DNA of 32,592 bases, taken from the NCBI GenBank assembly GCA_002372465.1, contig DFGW01000180.1, forward strand, positions 1 through 32,592, read 5' to 3'. Shown in pieces: positions 1 through 8,051 of this stretch. Position numbers and translations under genes: made by a program. The DNA is from Butyrivibrio sp. UBA3740 (lineage in GTDB: Bacteria; Bacillota; Clostridia; Lachnospirales; Lachnospiraceae). Position 1 is the stretch's first letter, and every line of letters starts with the position of its first letter. The notes under the pieces are model-generated. The model was not told where the DNA came from. It did not search any database and saw only the letters and a list, made by a program, of their open reading frames with translations.

Positions 1-333
1 TGTAATGATGATACCGATTGCCTTGGATGTGTCCATAGAAGAACCGCCACCGATGGCTACGATGCAGTCTGCACCTGATTTCTTAAAGGCTTCTACGCCG
101 TTCTTAACGTTCTCGATTGTAGGATTTGGTTTAATATCTGAATAGATCTCATAAGCAATTGAAGCCTTATCAAAAAGATCAGTAACCTTTCCTGTTACTC
201 CAAACTTGATAAGATCAGGATCTGATGCTACAAAAGCTTTCTTAAAGCCCCTTGAGTTGATCTCATTAACGATTTCGTTGATAGCTCCTGCTCCATGATA
301 GGAAGTCTGATTAAGTGAAATTCTGTTTGCCAT
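1..333 (-). CDS. fucO: Iron-containing alcohol dehydrogenase, FucO-like (lactaldehyde reductase), partial
   Basis: This is the N-terminal 111 residues of a group III iron alcohol dehydrogenase; the rest lies beyond the left edge. I translated it by hand. It opens MANRISLNQTSYHGAGAI and contains PNPTIENVKNGVEAF and the NAD-binding glycine loop GADCIVAIGGGSSMDTSKA at about residues 88-106. This resembles E. coli FucO, which reduces L-lactaldehyde to 1,2-propanediol with NADH, throughout the visible part. The start at 331-333 follows an AAGGAGAAG ribosome site. A Rex-like palindrome (365-382) sits in the leader and a TetR gene lies directly upstream on the same strand. The metal-binding histidines are outside the window, so substrate (lactaldehyde, butanol or 1,3-propanediol type) cannot be settled here. 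Family assignment is firm; the FucO label is good but provisional. Confidence 0.88.
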   Translation of the reverse strand, partial: MANRISLNQTSYHGAGAINEIVNEINSRGFKKAFVASDPDLIKFGVTGKVTDLFDKASIAYEIYSDIKPNPTIENVKNGVEAFKKSGADCIVAIGGGSSMDTSKAIGIIIT

Positions 334-364
334 TTTCTCTTCTCCTTTTCCCAACTTTTGTCTT

Positions 365-382
365 GTGTTAAATAATTAACAC
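365..382 (-). promoter_or_regulatory. Rex-like redox operator in the leader of the alcohol dehydrogenase
   Basis: A perfect inverted repeat, GTGTTAAATAATTAACAC, has 7-base arms and a 4-base spacer. Its core TGTTAA-N4-TTAACA matches the clostridial Rex consensus TTGTTAA-N4-TTAACAA at 12 of 14 arm positions. Rex senses NADH/NAD+ and represses NADH-using alcohol dehydrogenases. The site ends 31 bases upstream of the start codon, which fits repression. Binding by Rex is inference. Confidence 0.6.
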
Positions 383-423
383 CATCCATGGATAATGATA
401 ACAGCATGGCAAATCAGATATAA

Positions 424-447
424 GTTACACTTAAGCAAATGTGTCAC
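424..447. promoter_or_regulatory. Imperfect dyad between tetR and fucO
   Basis: GTTACAC (424-430) and GTGTCAC (441-447) are inverted copies matching at 6 of 7 positions across a 10-base gap, immediately after the tetR stop. It could be the operator of the adjacent TetR protein or a weak hairpin. The arms are short, so the call is tentative. Confidence 0.3.
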
Positions 448-449
448 AC

Positions 450-1001
450 TTAGAGAAGCTCTATCTTTTTGAATAGTTCCAAAAGAGGCATTGGCATGGC
501 ATCTATCATCAGGTCAGCAAGTTCAGCTTCCGACTCCTTCATTCCTTTCACAAGCCACTGCACAGTCATGTAAACCGAGGACTGACAGTACATCTCTAAG
601 AGCTTTCTTATCTTATAATCAGGAAGCTCCCCTGTCTTTTCTCTGATGAGCTTGCAATAGAACTCAAATATCATGAAAAAGTCATGCTCTTTTAAGTTGT
701 TCTGCTCATCCCCCTTAAAGCCCGCAGTAAAAAAGAGTCTCTCCTGGCGGATATACTTAAACTTCTTGATAAGACCTTCCCGAATGGTCTCTCCCTTCCC
801 CATTTCCTTGAAGGATTGCTCAAGGAGCCTGTCAAAGTACCAGTTTATAAGATCATATTTATCTATAAAATTGCGGTAAAAGCTCTGTCTGGATACTCCG
901 CATTCAGCTACTATCTGTTTCACTGTAATGTTGTCTACAGACGTAGTTTTCATGCACCTTTTCATTGCTTCAGCAAGCTTATACTTGATCTCTGCGTTCA
1001 T
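450..1001 (-). CDS. TetR/AcrR-family transcriptional regulator
   Basis: This 183-residue protein has the usual TetR layout. An N-terminal helix-turn-helix lies at about residues 24-47 (ITVKQIVAECGVSRQSFYRN, ending before NFIDKYDLI), followed by an all-helical ligand and dimer domain. The C-terminal half resembles the domain of DhaS-like regulators, which sit beside dihydroxyacetone or alcohol metabolism genes. It is transcribed toward the FucO-like gene with about 116 bases between them, so control of that gene is the simplest guess. The start is preceded by TTGGGGAATAGTTGAG, an acceptable ribosome site. The terminator of tmRNA lies just upstream, so tetR probably has its own promoter in the short gap. 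I cannot predict the ligand. Confidence 0.88.
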   Translation of the reverse strand: MNAEIKYKLAEAMKRCMKTTSVDNITVKQIVAECGVSRQSFYRNFIDKYDLINWYFDRLLEQSFKEMGKGETIREGLIKKFKYIRQERLFFTAGFKGDEQNNLKEHDFFMIFEFYCKLIREKTGELPDYKIRKLLEMYCQSSVYMTVQWLVKGMKESEAELADLMIDAMPMPLLELFKKIELL

Positions 1002-1033
1002 CTCAACTATTCCCCAACCAATATTTGTTTATT

Positions 1034-1076
1034 AAAAAAGCATAGCTCGAGATACCAATAAAGCATCTCGAGCTAT
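1034..1076 (-). terminator. Rho-independent terminator of ssrA
   Basis: A perfect 12-base stem (arms 1042-1053 and 1065-1076, ATAGCTCGAGAT and its complement) has an 11-base loop. On the minus strand it is followed by GC and TTTTTT (1034-1039). It begins 13 bases past the mature tmRNA end. Confidence 0.9.
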
Positions 1077-1088
1077 ATCCTTGTTTCT

Positions 1089-1444
1089 TAGTGGATTAGG
1101 CGGGAGTCGAACCCGCGTCCAAAAATTCATCCCCTGTCCTTCTACTATCGTAGTCAATTATTCCGGGATTCTGCATCCCTGTTCCCTTTCAATGCCGTTA
1201 ATTGACAAACGGAAAAGATCGGTAGCTTCATGATACGACCATGATCGCAAAGCTTAAACCATGTCGTTTCCTACAAAGTTTGACGCCAGTTACTGAATGT
1301 GTAGGTGCATCCAGGCTGACGGGCTGCACTTAGGCAGCGAGTGCTAAATTATCGTTAGCGTTTAATTTTAATTTGAGGTTTAACGCACCGTCCTGCGGAT
1401 AGCTTCTCCAGCTTCAAAATCCCTGTCGAAACCTTTACTAACCC
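1089..1444 (-). ncRNA. ssrA: Transfer-messenger RNA (tmRNA, SsrA)
   Basis: tmRNA rescues stalled ribosomes: it is charged with alanine, enters the A site with SmpB and templates a degradation tag. The tRNA-like domain is clear. The 5' acceptor strand GGGTTAG (1438-1444) pairs with 3' CTAATCC (1093-1099) with one G-U. AAGGTTTCGACAGGGAT follows the 5' strand, and a T-arm GCGGGTTCGACTCCCGC lies near the 3' end. The tag frame (1330-1359) reads ANDNLALAA then TAA, giving an (A)ANDNLALAA tag once the tRNA alanine is added. After discriminator A (1092) the genome reads CTA rather than CCA, so the 3' CCA appears not to be encoded. It has its own promoter and terminator and lies directly downstream of smpB. 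Confidence 0.97.
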
Positions 1445-1463
1445 TTATTTAGTTTGCCCACTA

Positions 1464-1492
1464 AGTATATCGGTAATTGACCAGAAAATCAA
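1464..1492 (-). promoter_or_regulatory. Sigma-A promoter of ssrA
   Basis: On the minus strand TTGATT (1487-1492), a 17-base spacer and TATACT (1464-1469) form a near-consensus vegetative promoter. It lies in the short gap between smpB and ssrA. Transcription would start near 1457, about 13 bases before the mature tmRNA 5' end, leaving a short leader for RNase P to remove. Confidence 0.85.
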
Positions 1493-1504
1493 TAACCCTT
1501 CTGT

Positions 1505-1975
1505 TTACTTGAACTTCATCTTGAACTCTTTTTCTACTTCGCGCTGCTGATCCTTCTTGGCCATATCAGCACGCTTATCATAGAGCTTCTTACCTTTGGC
1601 AAGACCGATCTCGACCTTTACCTTGCCATTTTTAAAATAGACCTCCAGAGGAACCAGGGTGTATCCGTCTGCCATTTTCTGCTGTTCAAGCTTCCTGATC
1701 TCAGCCTTATGCAAAAGAAGCTTCTTTACACGTAGGGGATCCTTGTTAAAGATGTTGCCCTTTTCATAGGGGCTGACATTCATGCCCATGATAAAGGCTT
1801 CACCCCTGTCTATACTGATCCAGGCTTCCTTAATGCTACACTTGCCCTGGCGGATTGACTTAACCTCCGTTCCAAAAAGTTCAAGTCCTGCCTCGTACTT
1901 CTCCTCAATAAAATAGTCGTGATATGCTTTTTTGTTGTTGGCCACAAGTTTCCTGGCCTTGTTATCTTCTGCCAT
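1505..1975 (-). CDS. smpB: SsrA-binding protein SmpB
   Basis: SmpB binds the tRNA-like domain of tmRNA and stands in for the missing anticodon arm in the stalled ribosome. The 156-residue length is typical. Visible family hallmarks are [20 protein letters not shown] near the N terminus, [19 protein letters not shown] and the core [10 protein letters not shown]. The lysine-rich C-terminal tail ([20 protein letters not shown]) becomes helical in the mRNA channel. The gene starts 12 bases after the rnr stop with an AAGGAAG ribosome site, so the two are co-transcribed and possibly coupled. ssrA follows directly downstream. Identification is secure. Confidence 0.97.
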   Translation of the reverse strand: MAEDNKARKLVANNKKAYHDYFIEEKYEAGLELFGTEVKSIRQGKCSIKEAWISIDRGEAFIMGMNVSPYEKGNIFNKDPLRVKKLLLHKAEIRKLEQQKMADGYTLVPLEVYFKNGKVKVEIGLAKGKKLYDKRADMAKKDQQREVEKEFKMKFK

Positions 1976-1987
1976 TGTTTTTCTTCC

Positions 1988-4216
1988 TTAGCGTTTCTTT
2001 TTTCTGCCCTTTCCCTGGGCACTTCTCGCCGCTTTGCTGGTCGCGGACTTCTTATACTTGTGGACCTTGTAGACCTTTCGCCCTGAAGAAGCTCCGTCTT
2101 TAACCTTTGGTTTAACGGATGCCTTATCCTCTTCTCCGGACCTCTCTATGAGCTTTCTTACCTTTCTGGCCCGCTGCTCAGAGACCTTCCTTGCCTCAGA
2201 GTACTCTACAAAGAAGTCCTCTCCGGACTCATCCTCATCTGCTTCAGGATCAACAAGCTTAAAGTCTATGGCTTTGGTAAGCCTGTCAGCTCCCACAACT
2301 CTGATCATAACTCTCTGACCAAGGGTATACTCCTTGTGGTAGCGCTCTCCCACCAGCTTCATGTTCTGCTCATCGTAGACGTAGAAGTCATCCTCCATGG
2401 AAGCTGCCCGGATCATACCTTCACAGGAATTCTCCAGTTCCACAAACAGTCCCCAGGCAGTTACTCCGGAAACAATTCCTTCAAACTTCTCGCCCACATG
2501 GTTCTCCATGTACTGGGCCTTCTTGAGCTTGTCTGTCTCTCTTTCAGCTTCCTCGGCACGCCTTTCTGTCTCAGAAGAATGCTTTGCAACCTCATCCAGG
2601 ATCTCGCTATAATGTCCTGCCTTTGCCTCAGTCATCCTGCCCCGGAGGTGATCCTTGATGATCCTGTGAATCTGAAGATCAGGATACCTTCTGATTGGCG
2701 ATGTAAAGTGGCAGTAGTAATCAAAGGCAAGACCAAAGTGACCTGTACACTCCGTGCTGTACTTGGCCTGCATCATGCTTCTAAGAGCCATTCTGCTGAT
2801 GACAGCTTCTTCCTTGCTGCCCTCGATCCCCTTGAGAAGCTTCTGCAGCTCTTTGGGTCTTACATCCCCGTCTTTCTTGACATGCATATGGTGTCCTAAG
2901 TGATTTACAAAAGAAGCCAGTGTTGCGATCTTCTCAGGATCAGGCTGCTCATGGACACGGTACACAAAGGGTCTTTCCATGAAAAAGAAATGTTCAGCAA
3001 CGGTCTGGTTAGCAGTCAGCATAAAATCTTCAATAAGCTTAGTTGCAGTATTTCTCTCGTGAGGAACTATGTCTGTAGGATTACCGTCCTTATCAAGAAT
3101 GATCTTGGACTCAGGGAAATCAAAATCTATGGCACCCTTCTTCTCTCTCTTTTTGCGAAGAATGGAAGAAAGCTCTGCCATCTGTCTGAACATGGGAACC
3201 AGGTCTTCATATCTGTCTATGGTTTCCTGATCCTCATCCTCCAATATCTTAGCCACATCCGTATAATTCATACGTTCATTGACATTGATGACGCTCTCGC
3301 ATATCTCATGGTCAATGACTCCGCCATTCTTATCAATAGTCATAAGGCAGCTGAGTGCAAGCCTGTCCTCACCGTGATTCAAGGAGCAGATACCATTGGA
3401 GAGCCTGTGGGGAAGCATGGGTATTACCCTGTCCACCAGATACACACTTGTTCCGCGCTTTAAAGCCTCTCTGTCAAGGGCAGAGCTCTCCTGAACATAA
3501 TTAGATACATCCGCGATATGTACTCCCAGATGATAAAGCCCCTCCTCATCAATATGAAGGCTCACAGCATCATCAAGGTCCTTGGCATCCTCTCCATCGA
3601 TGGTGACCATGGTCACATCCCTAAAGTCCCTTCTGCCGTAGAAGTCCGCCTCTATGATCTGATCCGGACATTTATTGGCCTGGTTTATGACCTTCTCCGG
3701 AAATTCATAGGGAATATCATATCCCATTACAATAGACAGAATATCCACTCCTGGGTCGTTGATATTGCCAATAACCTCTTTTACCTTGCCCTCGGGCTTC
3801 CTGCGCTTAAGGACATCTCCGTAGTCAGTGATCTTGACCACAACCTTGTCTCCGGTAACAGCTGCGCCGTGATGCTCTATTGGAATAAAGATATCACTGG
3901 TGATCTTACCATTATCAGGTACAACAAATCCATAGTTCTTTTCCCCCTGATAGGTCCCGACAACCTCTTCGATTCCCCTTACCAGGATGTTCCTGATACG
4001 GCCTTCTCTTCTTTGGCCCTGGGAATCCGGCAATAGCTCCACCTCTACAGTATCAGTGTGAAAGGCGCCATGAACATAGTCCTCAGGGATGAAAATGTCC
4101 TCATCCTGACCTTCTACCTCTACAAATCCAAAGCCCCTGGCATTTGCGATAAACTGCCCGACAATGTATTCTTTATTATTCTTCTTGCCGTACAGACTCT
4201 CATCCATACGTTTCAT
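1988..4216 (-). CDS. rnr: Ribonuclease R (3'-5' exoribonuclease)
   Basis: RNase R degrades structured RNA processively from the 3' end and works with tmRNA/SmpB to clear non-stop mRNAs. The protein is 742 residues from the chosen start. N-terminal cold-shock/OB domains (about 15-150) include NARGFGFVEVEG and EDIFIPEDYVHGA. The RNB catalytic domain (about 190-530) carries the acidic metal site DGEDAKDLDDAV near 207-218. An S1 domain (about 574-658) and a lysine/arginine-rich tail to the end follow; the tail is the part known to contact tmRNA-SmpB in E. coli. I chose ATG 4214-4216 because AAAGGAAAG lies at the right distance. The in-frame ATG at 4232-4234 has no ribosome site and lies within a few bases of a TATAAT box. 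smpB follows after 12 bases. Confidence 0.95.
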   Translation of the reverse strand: MKRMDESLYGKKNNKEYIVGQFIANARGFGFVEVEGQDEDIFIPEDYVHGAFHTDTVEVELLPDSQGQRREGRIRNILVRGIEEVVGTYQGEKNYGFVVPDNGKITSDIFIPIEHHGAAVTGDKVVVKITDYGDVLKRRKPEGKVKEVIGNINDPGVDILSIVMGYDIPYEFPEKVINQANKCPDQIIEADFYGRRDFRDVTMVTIDGEDAKDLDDAVSLHIDEEGLYHLGVHIADVSNYVQESSALDREALKRGTSVYLVDRVIPMLPHRLSNGICSLNHGEDRLALSCLMTIDKNGGVIDHEICESVINVNERMNYTDVAKILEDEDQETIDRYEDLVPMFRQMAELSSILRKKREKKGAIDFDFPESKIILDKDGNPTDIVPHERNTATKLIEDFMLTANQTVAEHFFFMERPFVYRVHEQPDPEKIATLASFVNHLGHHMHVKKDGDVRPKELQKLLKGIEGSKEEAVISRMALRSMMQAKYSTECTGHFGLAFDYYCHFTSPIRRYPDLQIHRIIKDHLRGRMTEAKAGHYSEILDEVAKHSSETERRAEEAERETDKLKKAQYMENHVGEKFEGIVSGVTAWGLFVELENSCEGMIRAASMEDDFYVYDEQNMKLVGERYHKEYTLGQRVMIRVVGADRLTKAIDFKLVDPEADEDESGEDFFVEYSEARKVSEQRARKVRKLIERSGEEDKASVKPKVKDGASSGRKVYKVHKYKKSATSKAARSAQGKGRKKKR

Positions 4217-4243
4217 GTTCTTTCCTTTGCTCATAGTAAACCC

Positions 4244-4249
4244 ATTATA
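4244..4249 (-). promoter_or_regulatory. Probable -10 box of rnr-smpB
   Basis: A consensus TATAAT on the minus strand lies just past the secG terminator and before rnr. No good -35 element is seen at 16-18 bases, so the promoter is weak, activator-dependent or only apparent. If used, transcription would start at about 4237, which favours the rnr start at 4216. Confidence 0.4.
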
Positions 4250-4254
4250 ACATG

Positions 4255-4285
4255 AAAAGGCACCCTAACTTTCATTAGAGTGCCT
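4255..4285 (-). terminator. Terminator downstream of secG
   Basis: On the minus strand AGGCACTCTAA and TTAGGGTGCCT form an 11-base stem with one G-U and a 6-base loop, followed by TTTT. It sits 32 bases after the secG stop and separates secG from rnr. Confidence 0.8.
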
Positions 4286-4316
4286 AAGTCAATCCGCTAA
4301 TTCATCAAATAACAAA

Positions 4317-4559
4317 TTAGAAAAGTCCCATATTCAGAACAATTGCAAGTACTACGAAAAGTACTGAAAGAACGATGGTAGCCTTCTTGAGAACTCCTTC
4401 TCTTGAACGGCCCTTGTTCCTGCCCCAGTATGTATTCTCAACTGTTCCCTGAATTGCACCAAGTCCCTGGTTCTTACCTTCCTGAGCAAGTACCATAACT
4501 ACAAGTGCAGCACAAATCAATATAAAAATTACTCCAAAAACATAATCTAAAGCACTCAC
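4317..4559 (-). CDS. secG: Preprotein translocase subunit SecG
   Basis: SecG is the small third subunit of the SecYEG channel and assists protein export across the cytoplasmic membrane. Two membrane segments are seen (about residues 5-25 and 57-78). The conserved loop between them contains LAQEGKNQGLGAIQG and ENTYWGRNKGRSREGVLKK. I chose the GTG at 4557-4559, giving 80 residues, the normal family length. It lies behind a GGAGG (4569-4573) at 9 bases. The longer frame beginning with ATG at 4622 would run through a good promoter and add 21 residues absent from the family. secG sits between gpmI and rnr, an order common in Firmicutes. Confidence 0.93.
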   Translation of the reverse strand: MSALDYVFGVIFILICAALVVMVLAQEGKNQGLGAIQGTVENTYWGRNKGRSREGVLKKATIVLSVLFVVLAIVLNMGLF

Positions 4560-4605
4560 GAAATATAACCTCCAAAGTGAATCATATGCTAAACACGCAA
4601 AAATT

Positions 4606-4635
4606 ACTATAGCATAGGTCACTGGTAAAAGTCAA
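4606..4635 (-). promoter_or_regulatory. Sigma-A promoter of secG
   Basis: TTGACT (4630-4635), an 18-base spacer and TATAGT (4606-4611), the latter preceded by TGC as an extended -10. It begins 13 bases after the gpmI stop, so secG can be transcribed independently of gpmI. Confidence 0.8.
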
Positions 4636-4648
4636 TTATTAGTTGCTA

Positions 4649-6196
4649 TTACTTCTTGATAAGAAGGGACTTTCCTGTCATCTCTGATGGCTGCTCCTCA
4701 CCCATGCACTCGATAAGTGTAGGGATGATATCAGCAAGGCATCCGCCTTCCTTAAGAGTATATGCAGGATCATAATTTACAAGGATAAATGGAACAGGAT
4801 TTGTTGTATGAGCTGTCCAAGGTTCTCCTGTCTCATAATCGATCATCATATCAGCGTTACCGTGGTCAGCGCAGATGAACATTGTTCCGTTTACAGCCTT
4901 GATGGCATCAACGATCTTTCCAACGCACTCATCAACAACTTCGATAGCCTTAACAGCTGCAGGAATAACTCCTGTATGACCAACCATGTCAGGGTTAGCA
5001 AAGTTGGCAACTACCACATCATACTTCTGGGAGTTGATGGCATCAAGGATCTTATCGCAAACTTCAGGAGCACTCATTTGAGGCTTAAGATCATAAGTAG
5101 GAACATCCTTAGGGCTGTTAACCAGTACTCTGTCCTCACCCTCGTTAGGCTGCTCAACGCCGCCGTTGAAGAAGAATGTTACGTGAGCATACTTCTCTGT
5201 CTCAGCGATACGAGCCTGCTTCATACCCTTCTTGGCAAGCCACTCACCAAAGGTGTTGGTAAGAAGAACCTTCTTGAAGGCAATCTCCTTGTTAGGGATA
5301 AGAGGATCATAGTCTGTGAAGCAAACGTAAGTAACATCAAGTCTCTTTCCCCTTGCAAACTTATCAAACTCATCATCGCAGAAACAGTGAGTGATCTCTC
5401 TTGCTCTGTCAGGACGGAAGTTGTAGAAAATGATTGAATCGCCGTCTTTGATAGTAGCAACAGGAGCACCATTCTTCATGATGACTGTAGGAATAACGAA
5501 CTCATCGGTCTTGCCGTTCTTGTAGGACTCAACCATACACTCATGAGCTGAATCAGCCTTGTTGCCCTCACCCTTTGTAAGAGCGTTGTAGGCGATCTCT
5601 ACACGGTCGTAGTTGTTATCTCTGTCCATTGCATAGTAACGGCCTGAGATAGAAGCAATTTCACCAACACCAAGTTCCTTCATCTTGTCCTCAAGCTGCT
5701 GAACGAAATCTATTCCACTCTCAGGAGGAGTATCTCTTCCGTCAAGGAAGCAGTGAACATATACCTTATCAAGGCCGTTCTTCTTGGCAAGCTCAAGAAG
5801 GCCGTAAATATGTGTGATATGGCTGTGTACACCACCATCAGAAACAAGGCCATACATATGAAGAGCTGAGTTCTTCTCCTTACAGTTGTTGATTGCAGCC
5901 ATAAGGCCCTCGTTGGTAAAGAAATCGCCGTCTTCAATGGACTTGGTGATTCTTGTAAGCTCCTGGTAAACGATTCTGCCGGCACCCATGTTCATGTGGC
6001 CAACCTCTGAGTTACCCATCTGTCCGTCAGGAAGACCAACAGCAAGTCCGCTGGCATAGCCCTTAACAAAAGGATAGTCCTTCATAAGACCGTCCATAAC
6101 AGGTGTATTGGCCATGGCAATGGCATTACCCTCAGGGTTGTCATTAAGACCATATCCGTCAAGAATCAGAAGTAATGTAGGTTTGGAACCTCTCAT
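4649..6196 (-). CDS. gpmI: 2,3-bisphosphoglycerate-independent phosphoglycerate mutase
   Basis: This glycolytic enzyme interconverts 3- and 2-phosphoglycerate in the cytoplasm through a phosphoserine intermediate and two Mn2+ ions. The 515 residues match the family. LLLILDGYGL opens the phosphatase-fold domain and MGNSEVGHMNMGAGR carries the nucleophilic serine near residue 60. DGRDTPP and GRYYAMDRDNNYDR belong to the transferase domain, and DHGNADMM gives late metal ligands. I chose ATG 6194-6196 because GGAGG stands before it. The ATG 15 bases upstream is part of that ribosome site itself. The gene has its own strong promoter, and secG downstream has another. Confidence 0.97.
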   Translation of the reverse strand: MRGSKPTLLLILDGYGLNDNPEGNAIAMANTPVMDGLMKDYPFVKGYASGLAVGLPDGQMGNSEVGHMNMGAGRIVYQELTRITKSIEDGDFFTNEGLMAAINNCKEKNSALHMYGLVSDGGVHSHITHIYGLLELAKKNGLDKVYVHCFLDGRDTPPESGIDFVQQLEDKMKELGVGEIASISGRYYAMDRDNNYDRVEIAYNALTKGEGNKADSAHECMVESYKNGKTDEFVIPTVIMKNGAPVATIKDGDSIIFYNFRPDRAREITHCFCDDEFDKFARGKRLDVTYVCFTDYDPLIPNKEIAFKKVLLTNTFGEWLAKKGMKQARIAETEKYAHVTFFFNGGVEQPNEGEDRVLVNSPKDVPTYDLKPQMSAPEVCDKILDAINSQKYDVVVANFANPDMVGHTGVIPAAVKAIEVVDECVGKIVDAIKAVNGTMFICADHGNADMMIDYETGEPWTAHTTNPVPFILVNYDPAYTLKEGGCLADIIPTLIECMGEEQPSEMTGKSLLIKK

Positions 6197-6247
6197 ATGT
6201 ATATCCTCCATATAATAAAATAAGAATTTTATGTTTTATCCTTGCAT

Positions 6248-6277
6248 AGTATAGCTCATTGAAGCCTATAATGACAA
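6248..6277 (-). promoter_or_regulatory. Sigma-A promoter of gpmI
   Basis: TTGTCA (6272-6277), 18 bases, TATACT (6248-6253) on the minus strand. Transcription would start near 6241, giving a leader of about 45 bases with no obvious hairpin. Confidence 0.75.
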
Positions 6278-6314
6278 GCATTTAACAAAACCTTAATAAT
6301 TTGATTGGTAACAA

Positions 6315-8042
6315 TTAGTATAGATAATATCCGTTAAGGCTTATATCTTTTATTCGTCCATCGCTGTCTTCCTCTACACTTATGTAGCTGATATATAAAA
6401 GGGCGCCATCATCAAGTTCCACAGGAACAGAAATAGCCTCTTCAAAAGAACTCGGGGCTGCTCCCTGCTCCTCCAGCTCCTCCATTTCCCTGATCAGTTC
6501 TGATAGATCAGCTTCCCCAAGAATCTTGGCACTATTTTCTACTTCAAGCTTGATATGATGGGGATCGGTTTCAGAATTCCAGAAAGAAACGTTAACAAAG
6601 CTCATGGATGAAAAACCTGAAACATCAATTGTATCCCAGTCTTTGGAGGCGTGGAAATCCACATAGTCACTGAAGTAATCAATGTCAGACTCACCCAAAT
6701 ATCCGTTAACCTCTTCTTCGGAATATTTGGCATAGAGCTTTTTAAGATAAAGATTCCCTTCAAATCCGCCGTTTTTCCTGATCTGAGCATAGGCAGACTT
6801 AGCCCTTGCTATCTCACTGCTTTCAGGAGTCTGTCCGGAGGCAAAAGCTGCCACCACCCTGTTTACTGCCTTCTTCTGTGAATTGGTAACAGCAGCACAT
6901 ACGTTTGCTCCGGGAACGATGAAGTAAACAGCCACAAAGACTATGAGCACAGGGAAAAGAATTCCTCCCAGCCCTTTACCCATGCTAAACCTTACAATGT
7001 AATAACCCTCATAGAGTATCTCGAAAATAATAAGAAGGATTCCCAAATATCTGCTGGGTGTAAGTCCATACTGATGAACCCTCATGTAAAGGCACATGGT
7101 CTGAATTATAATACATGGGATAAATGCCAGCGGAAAGATTCTAAGAGTCTTATTAAAGCCACCTTCAGTGCATCCCTGAGCCATTGTCCAGAAGCATATC
7201 CCTGAGCCAAAAAGAGCTGTCACTATACCAAAAGCCTCGTTGGAGGGGAAGGTCCAGGTAAAGAGGATCTTGAGAATATAGATGTAAACAATAACCATTG
7301 CTACAGCCAGTATTCCCGGGAAGACATATCCCATCATGATCCTGCCAAACTTGGATATCTTCTCTCCGGGCTTTGCAAGCGCCATAAGAGCAACAGTATA
7401 AACCATAGCCCCTGAAATAATGCAGGATACAAGTCCAAAAATCTCAAACTCAAAGATAAGGGCATTAAAAACCCATACAATACACATCGCGCCAAGGGTA
7501 ACTACTCCGTATGCAAGATATCCCTTCATGCATCCAAGAAATCCCTTTACAGCATAGCTTTCAAAGCTTTCTGCACTTCTTTTGTACAAAAAGTACACAG
7601 CGCTGAAAAAGCACACAGCCAGATAAACAAAGAAGAATCGGTTAAATATCGCTTCAAACTCTCCTATCTTCATCCCAAAGACCATCTTCTTGGAGGTGTA
7701 ACTTGTAGTCTCCAAAAGAGTTAAGATCAGGCTGTTTACAAGTCCAACAACAAGAACAACCATGTAGACAACAGAGTTTTTCTCTTTAAGTCCGCTGATC
7801 TTACCTAAATGCTTCTTGTAAAGATAATTGGATTCACACAAAAGAAATGCCGGCACAAGTCCCAGCAACAGATATTGAAGAAATTCCAGGGGAAAGGAAA
7901 CAAACGTCGGAAAATCCACTATATCCCCATTCATTGACAGAATTCCCATAAACAGGAAGGCAACAAAAAATATACAAACAGATAAAGGGTGTTCTTTTAT
8001 TGTCTCCCTTGCACCCTCTTTTAACTTATTAACCCACAACAT
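6315..8042 (-). CDS. DUF4153 multi-pass membrane protein
   Basis: The protein has 575 residues and roughly ten to twelve membrane segments over the first 380 or so. The stretch YGLTPSRYLGILLIIFEILY (about residue 328 on) is the recognisable core of DUF4153, a family of unknown function. From about 400 it turns hydrophilic, probably a soluble domain outside the membrane, with an acidic segment LIREMEELEEQGAAPSSFEE. It begins 9 bases after the CDF gene stop and closes the operon TPR protein, thiN, CDF, this gene. The GGGAAAGAGT preceding ATG overlaps the end of the CDF gene, suggesting coupled translation. I cannot assign a biochemical role. Confidence 0.85.
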   Translation of the reverse strand: MLWVNKLKEGARETIKEHPLSVCIFFVAFLFMGILSMNGDIVDFPTFVSFPLEFLQYLLLGLVPAFLLCESNYLYKKHLGKISGLKEKNSVVYMVVLVVGLVNSLILTLLETTSYTSKKMVFGMKIGEFEAIFNRFFFVYLAVCFFSAVYFLYKRSAESFESYAVKGFLGCMKGYLAYGVVTLGAMCIVWVFNALIFEFEIFGLVSCIISGAMVYTVALMALAKPGEKISKFGRIMMGYVFPGILAVAMVIVYIYILKILFTWTFPSNEAFGIVTALFGSGICFWTMAQGCTEGGFNKTLRIFPLAFIPCIIIQTMCLYMRVHQYGLTPSRYLGILLIIFEILYEGYYIVRFSMGKGLGGILFPVLIVFVAVYFIVPGANVCAAVTNSQKKAVNRVVAAFASGQTPESSEIARAKSAYAQIRKNGGFEGNLYLKKLYAKYSEEEVNGYLGESDIDYFSDYVDFHASKDWDTIDVSGFSSMSFVNVSFWNSETDPHHIKLEVENSAKILGEADLSELIREMEELEEQGAAPSSFEEAISVPVELDDGALLYISYISVEEDSDGRIKDISLNGYYLY

Positions 8043-8051
8043 ACTCTTTCC

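Noticed and set aside
384..393. Ten-base palindrome ATCCATGGAT upstream of fucO
   Set aside because: It is short, contains a common restriction-site core and has no known regulator; the adjacent Rex-like repeat is the better signal.
2336..4036. Three plus-strand open frames of 172-187 codons opposite rnr
   Set aside because: All are mirror frames of the conserved RNase R coding sequence.
4808..5437. 209-codon plus-strand open frame opposite gpmI
   Set aside because: It is antisense to conserved gpmI motifs and resembles no protein family; a by-product of gpmI codon choice.
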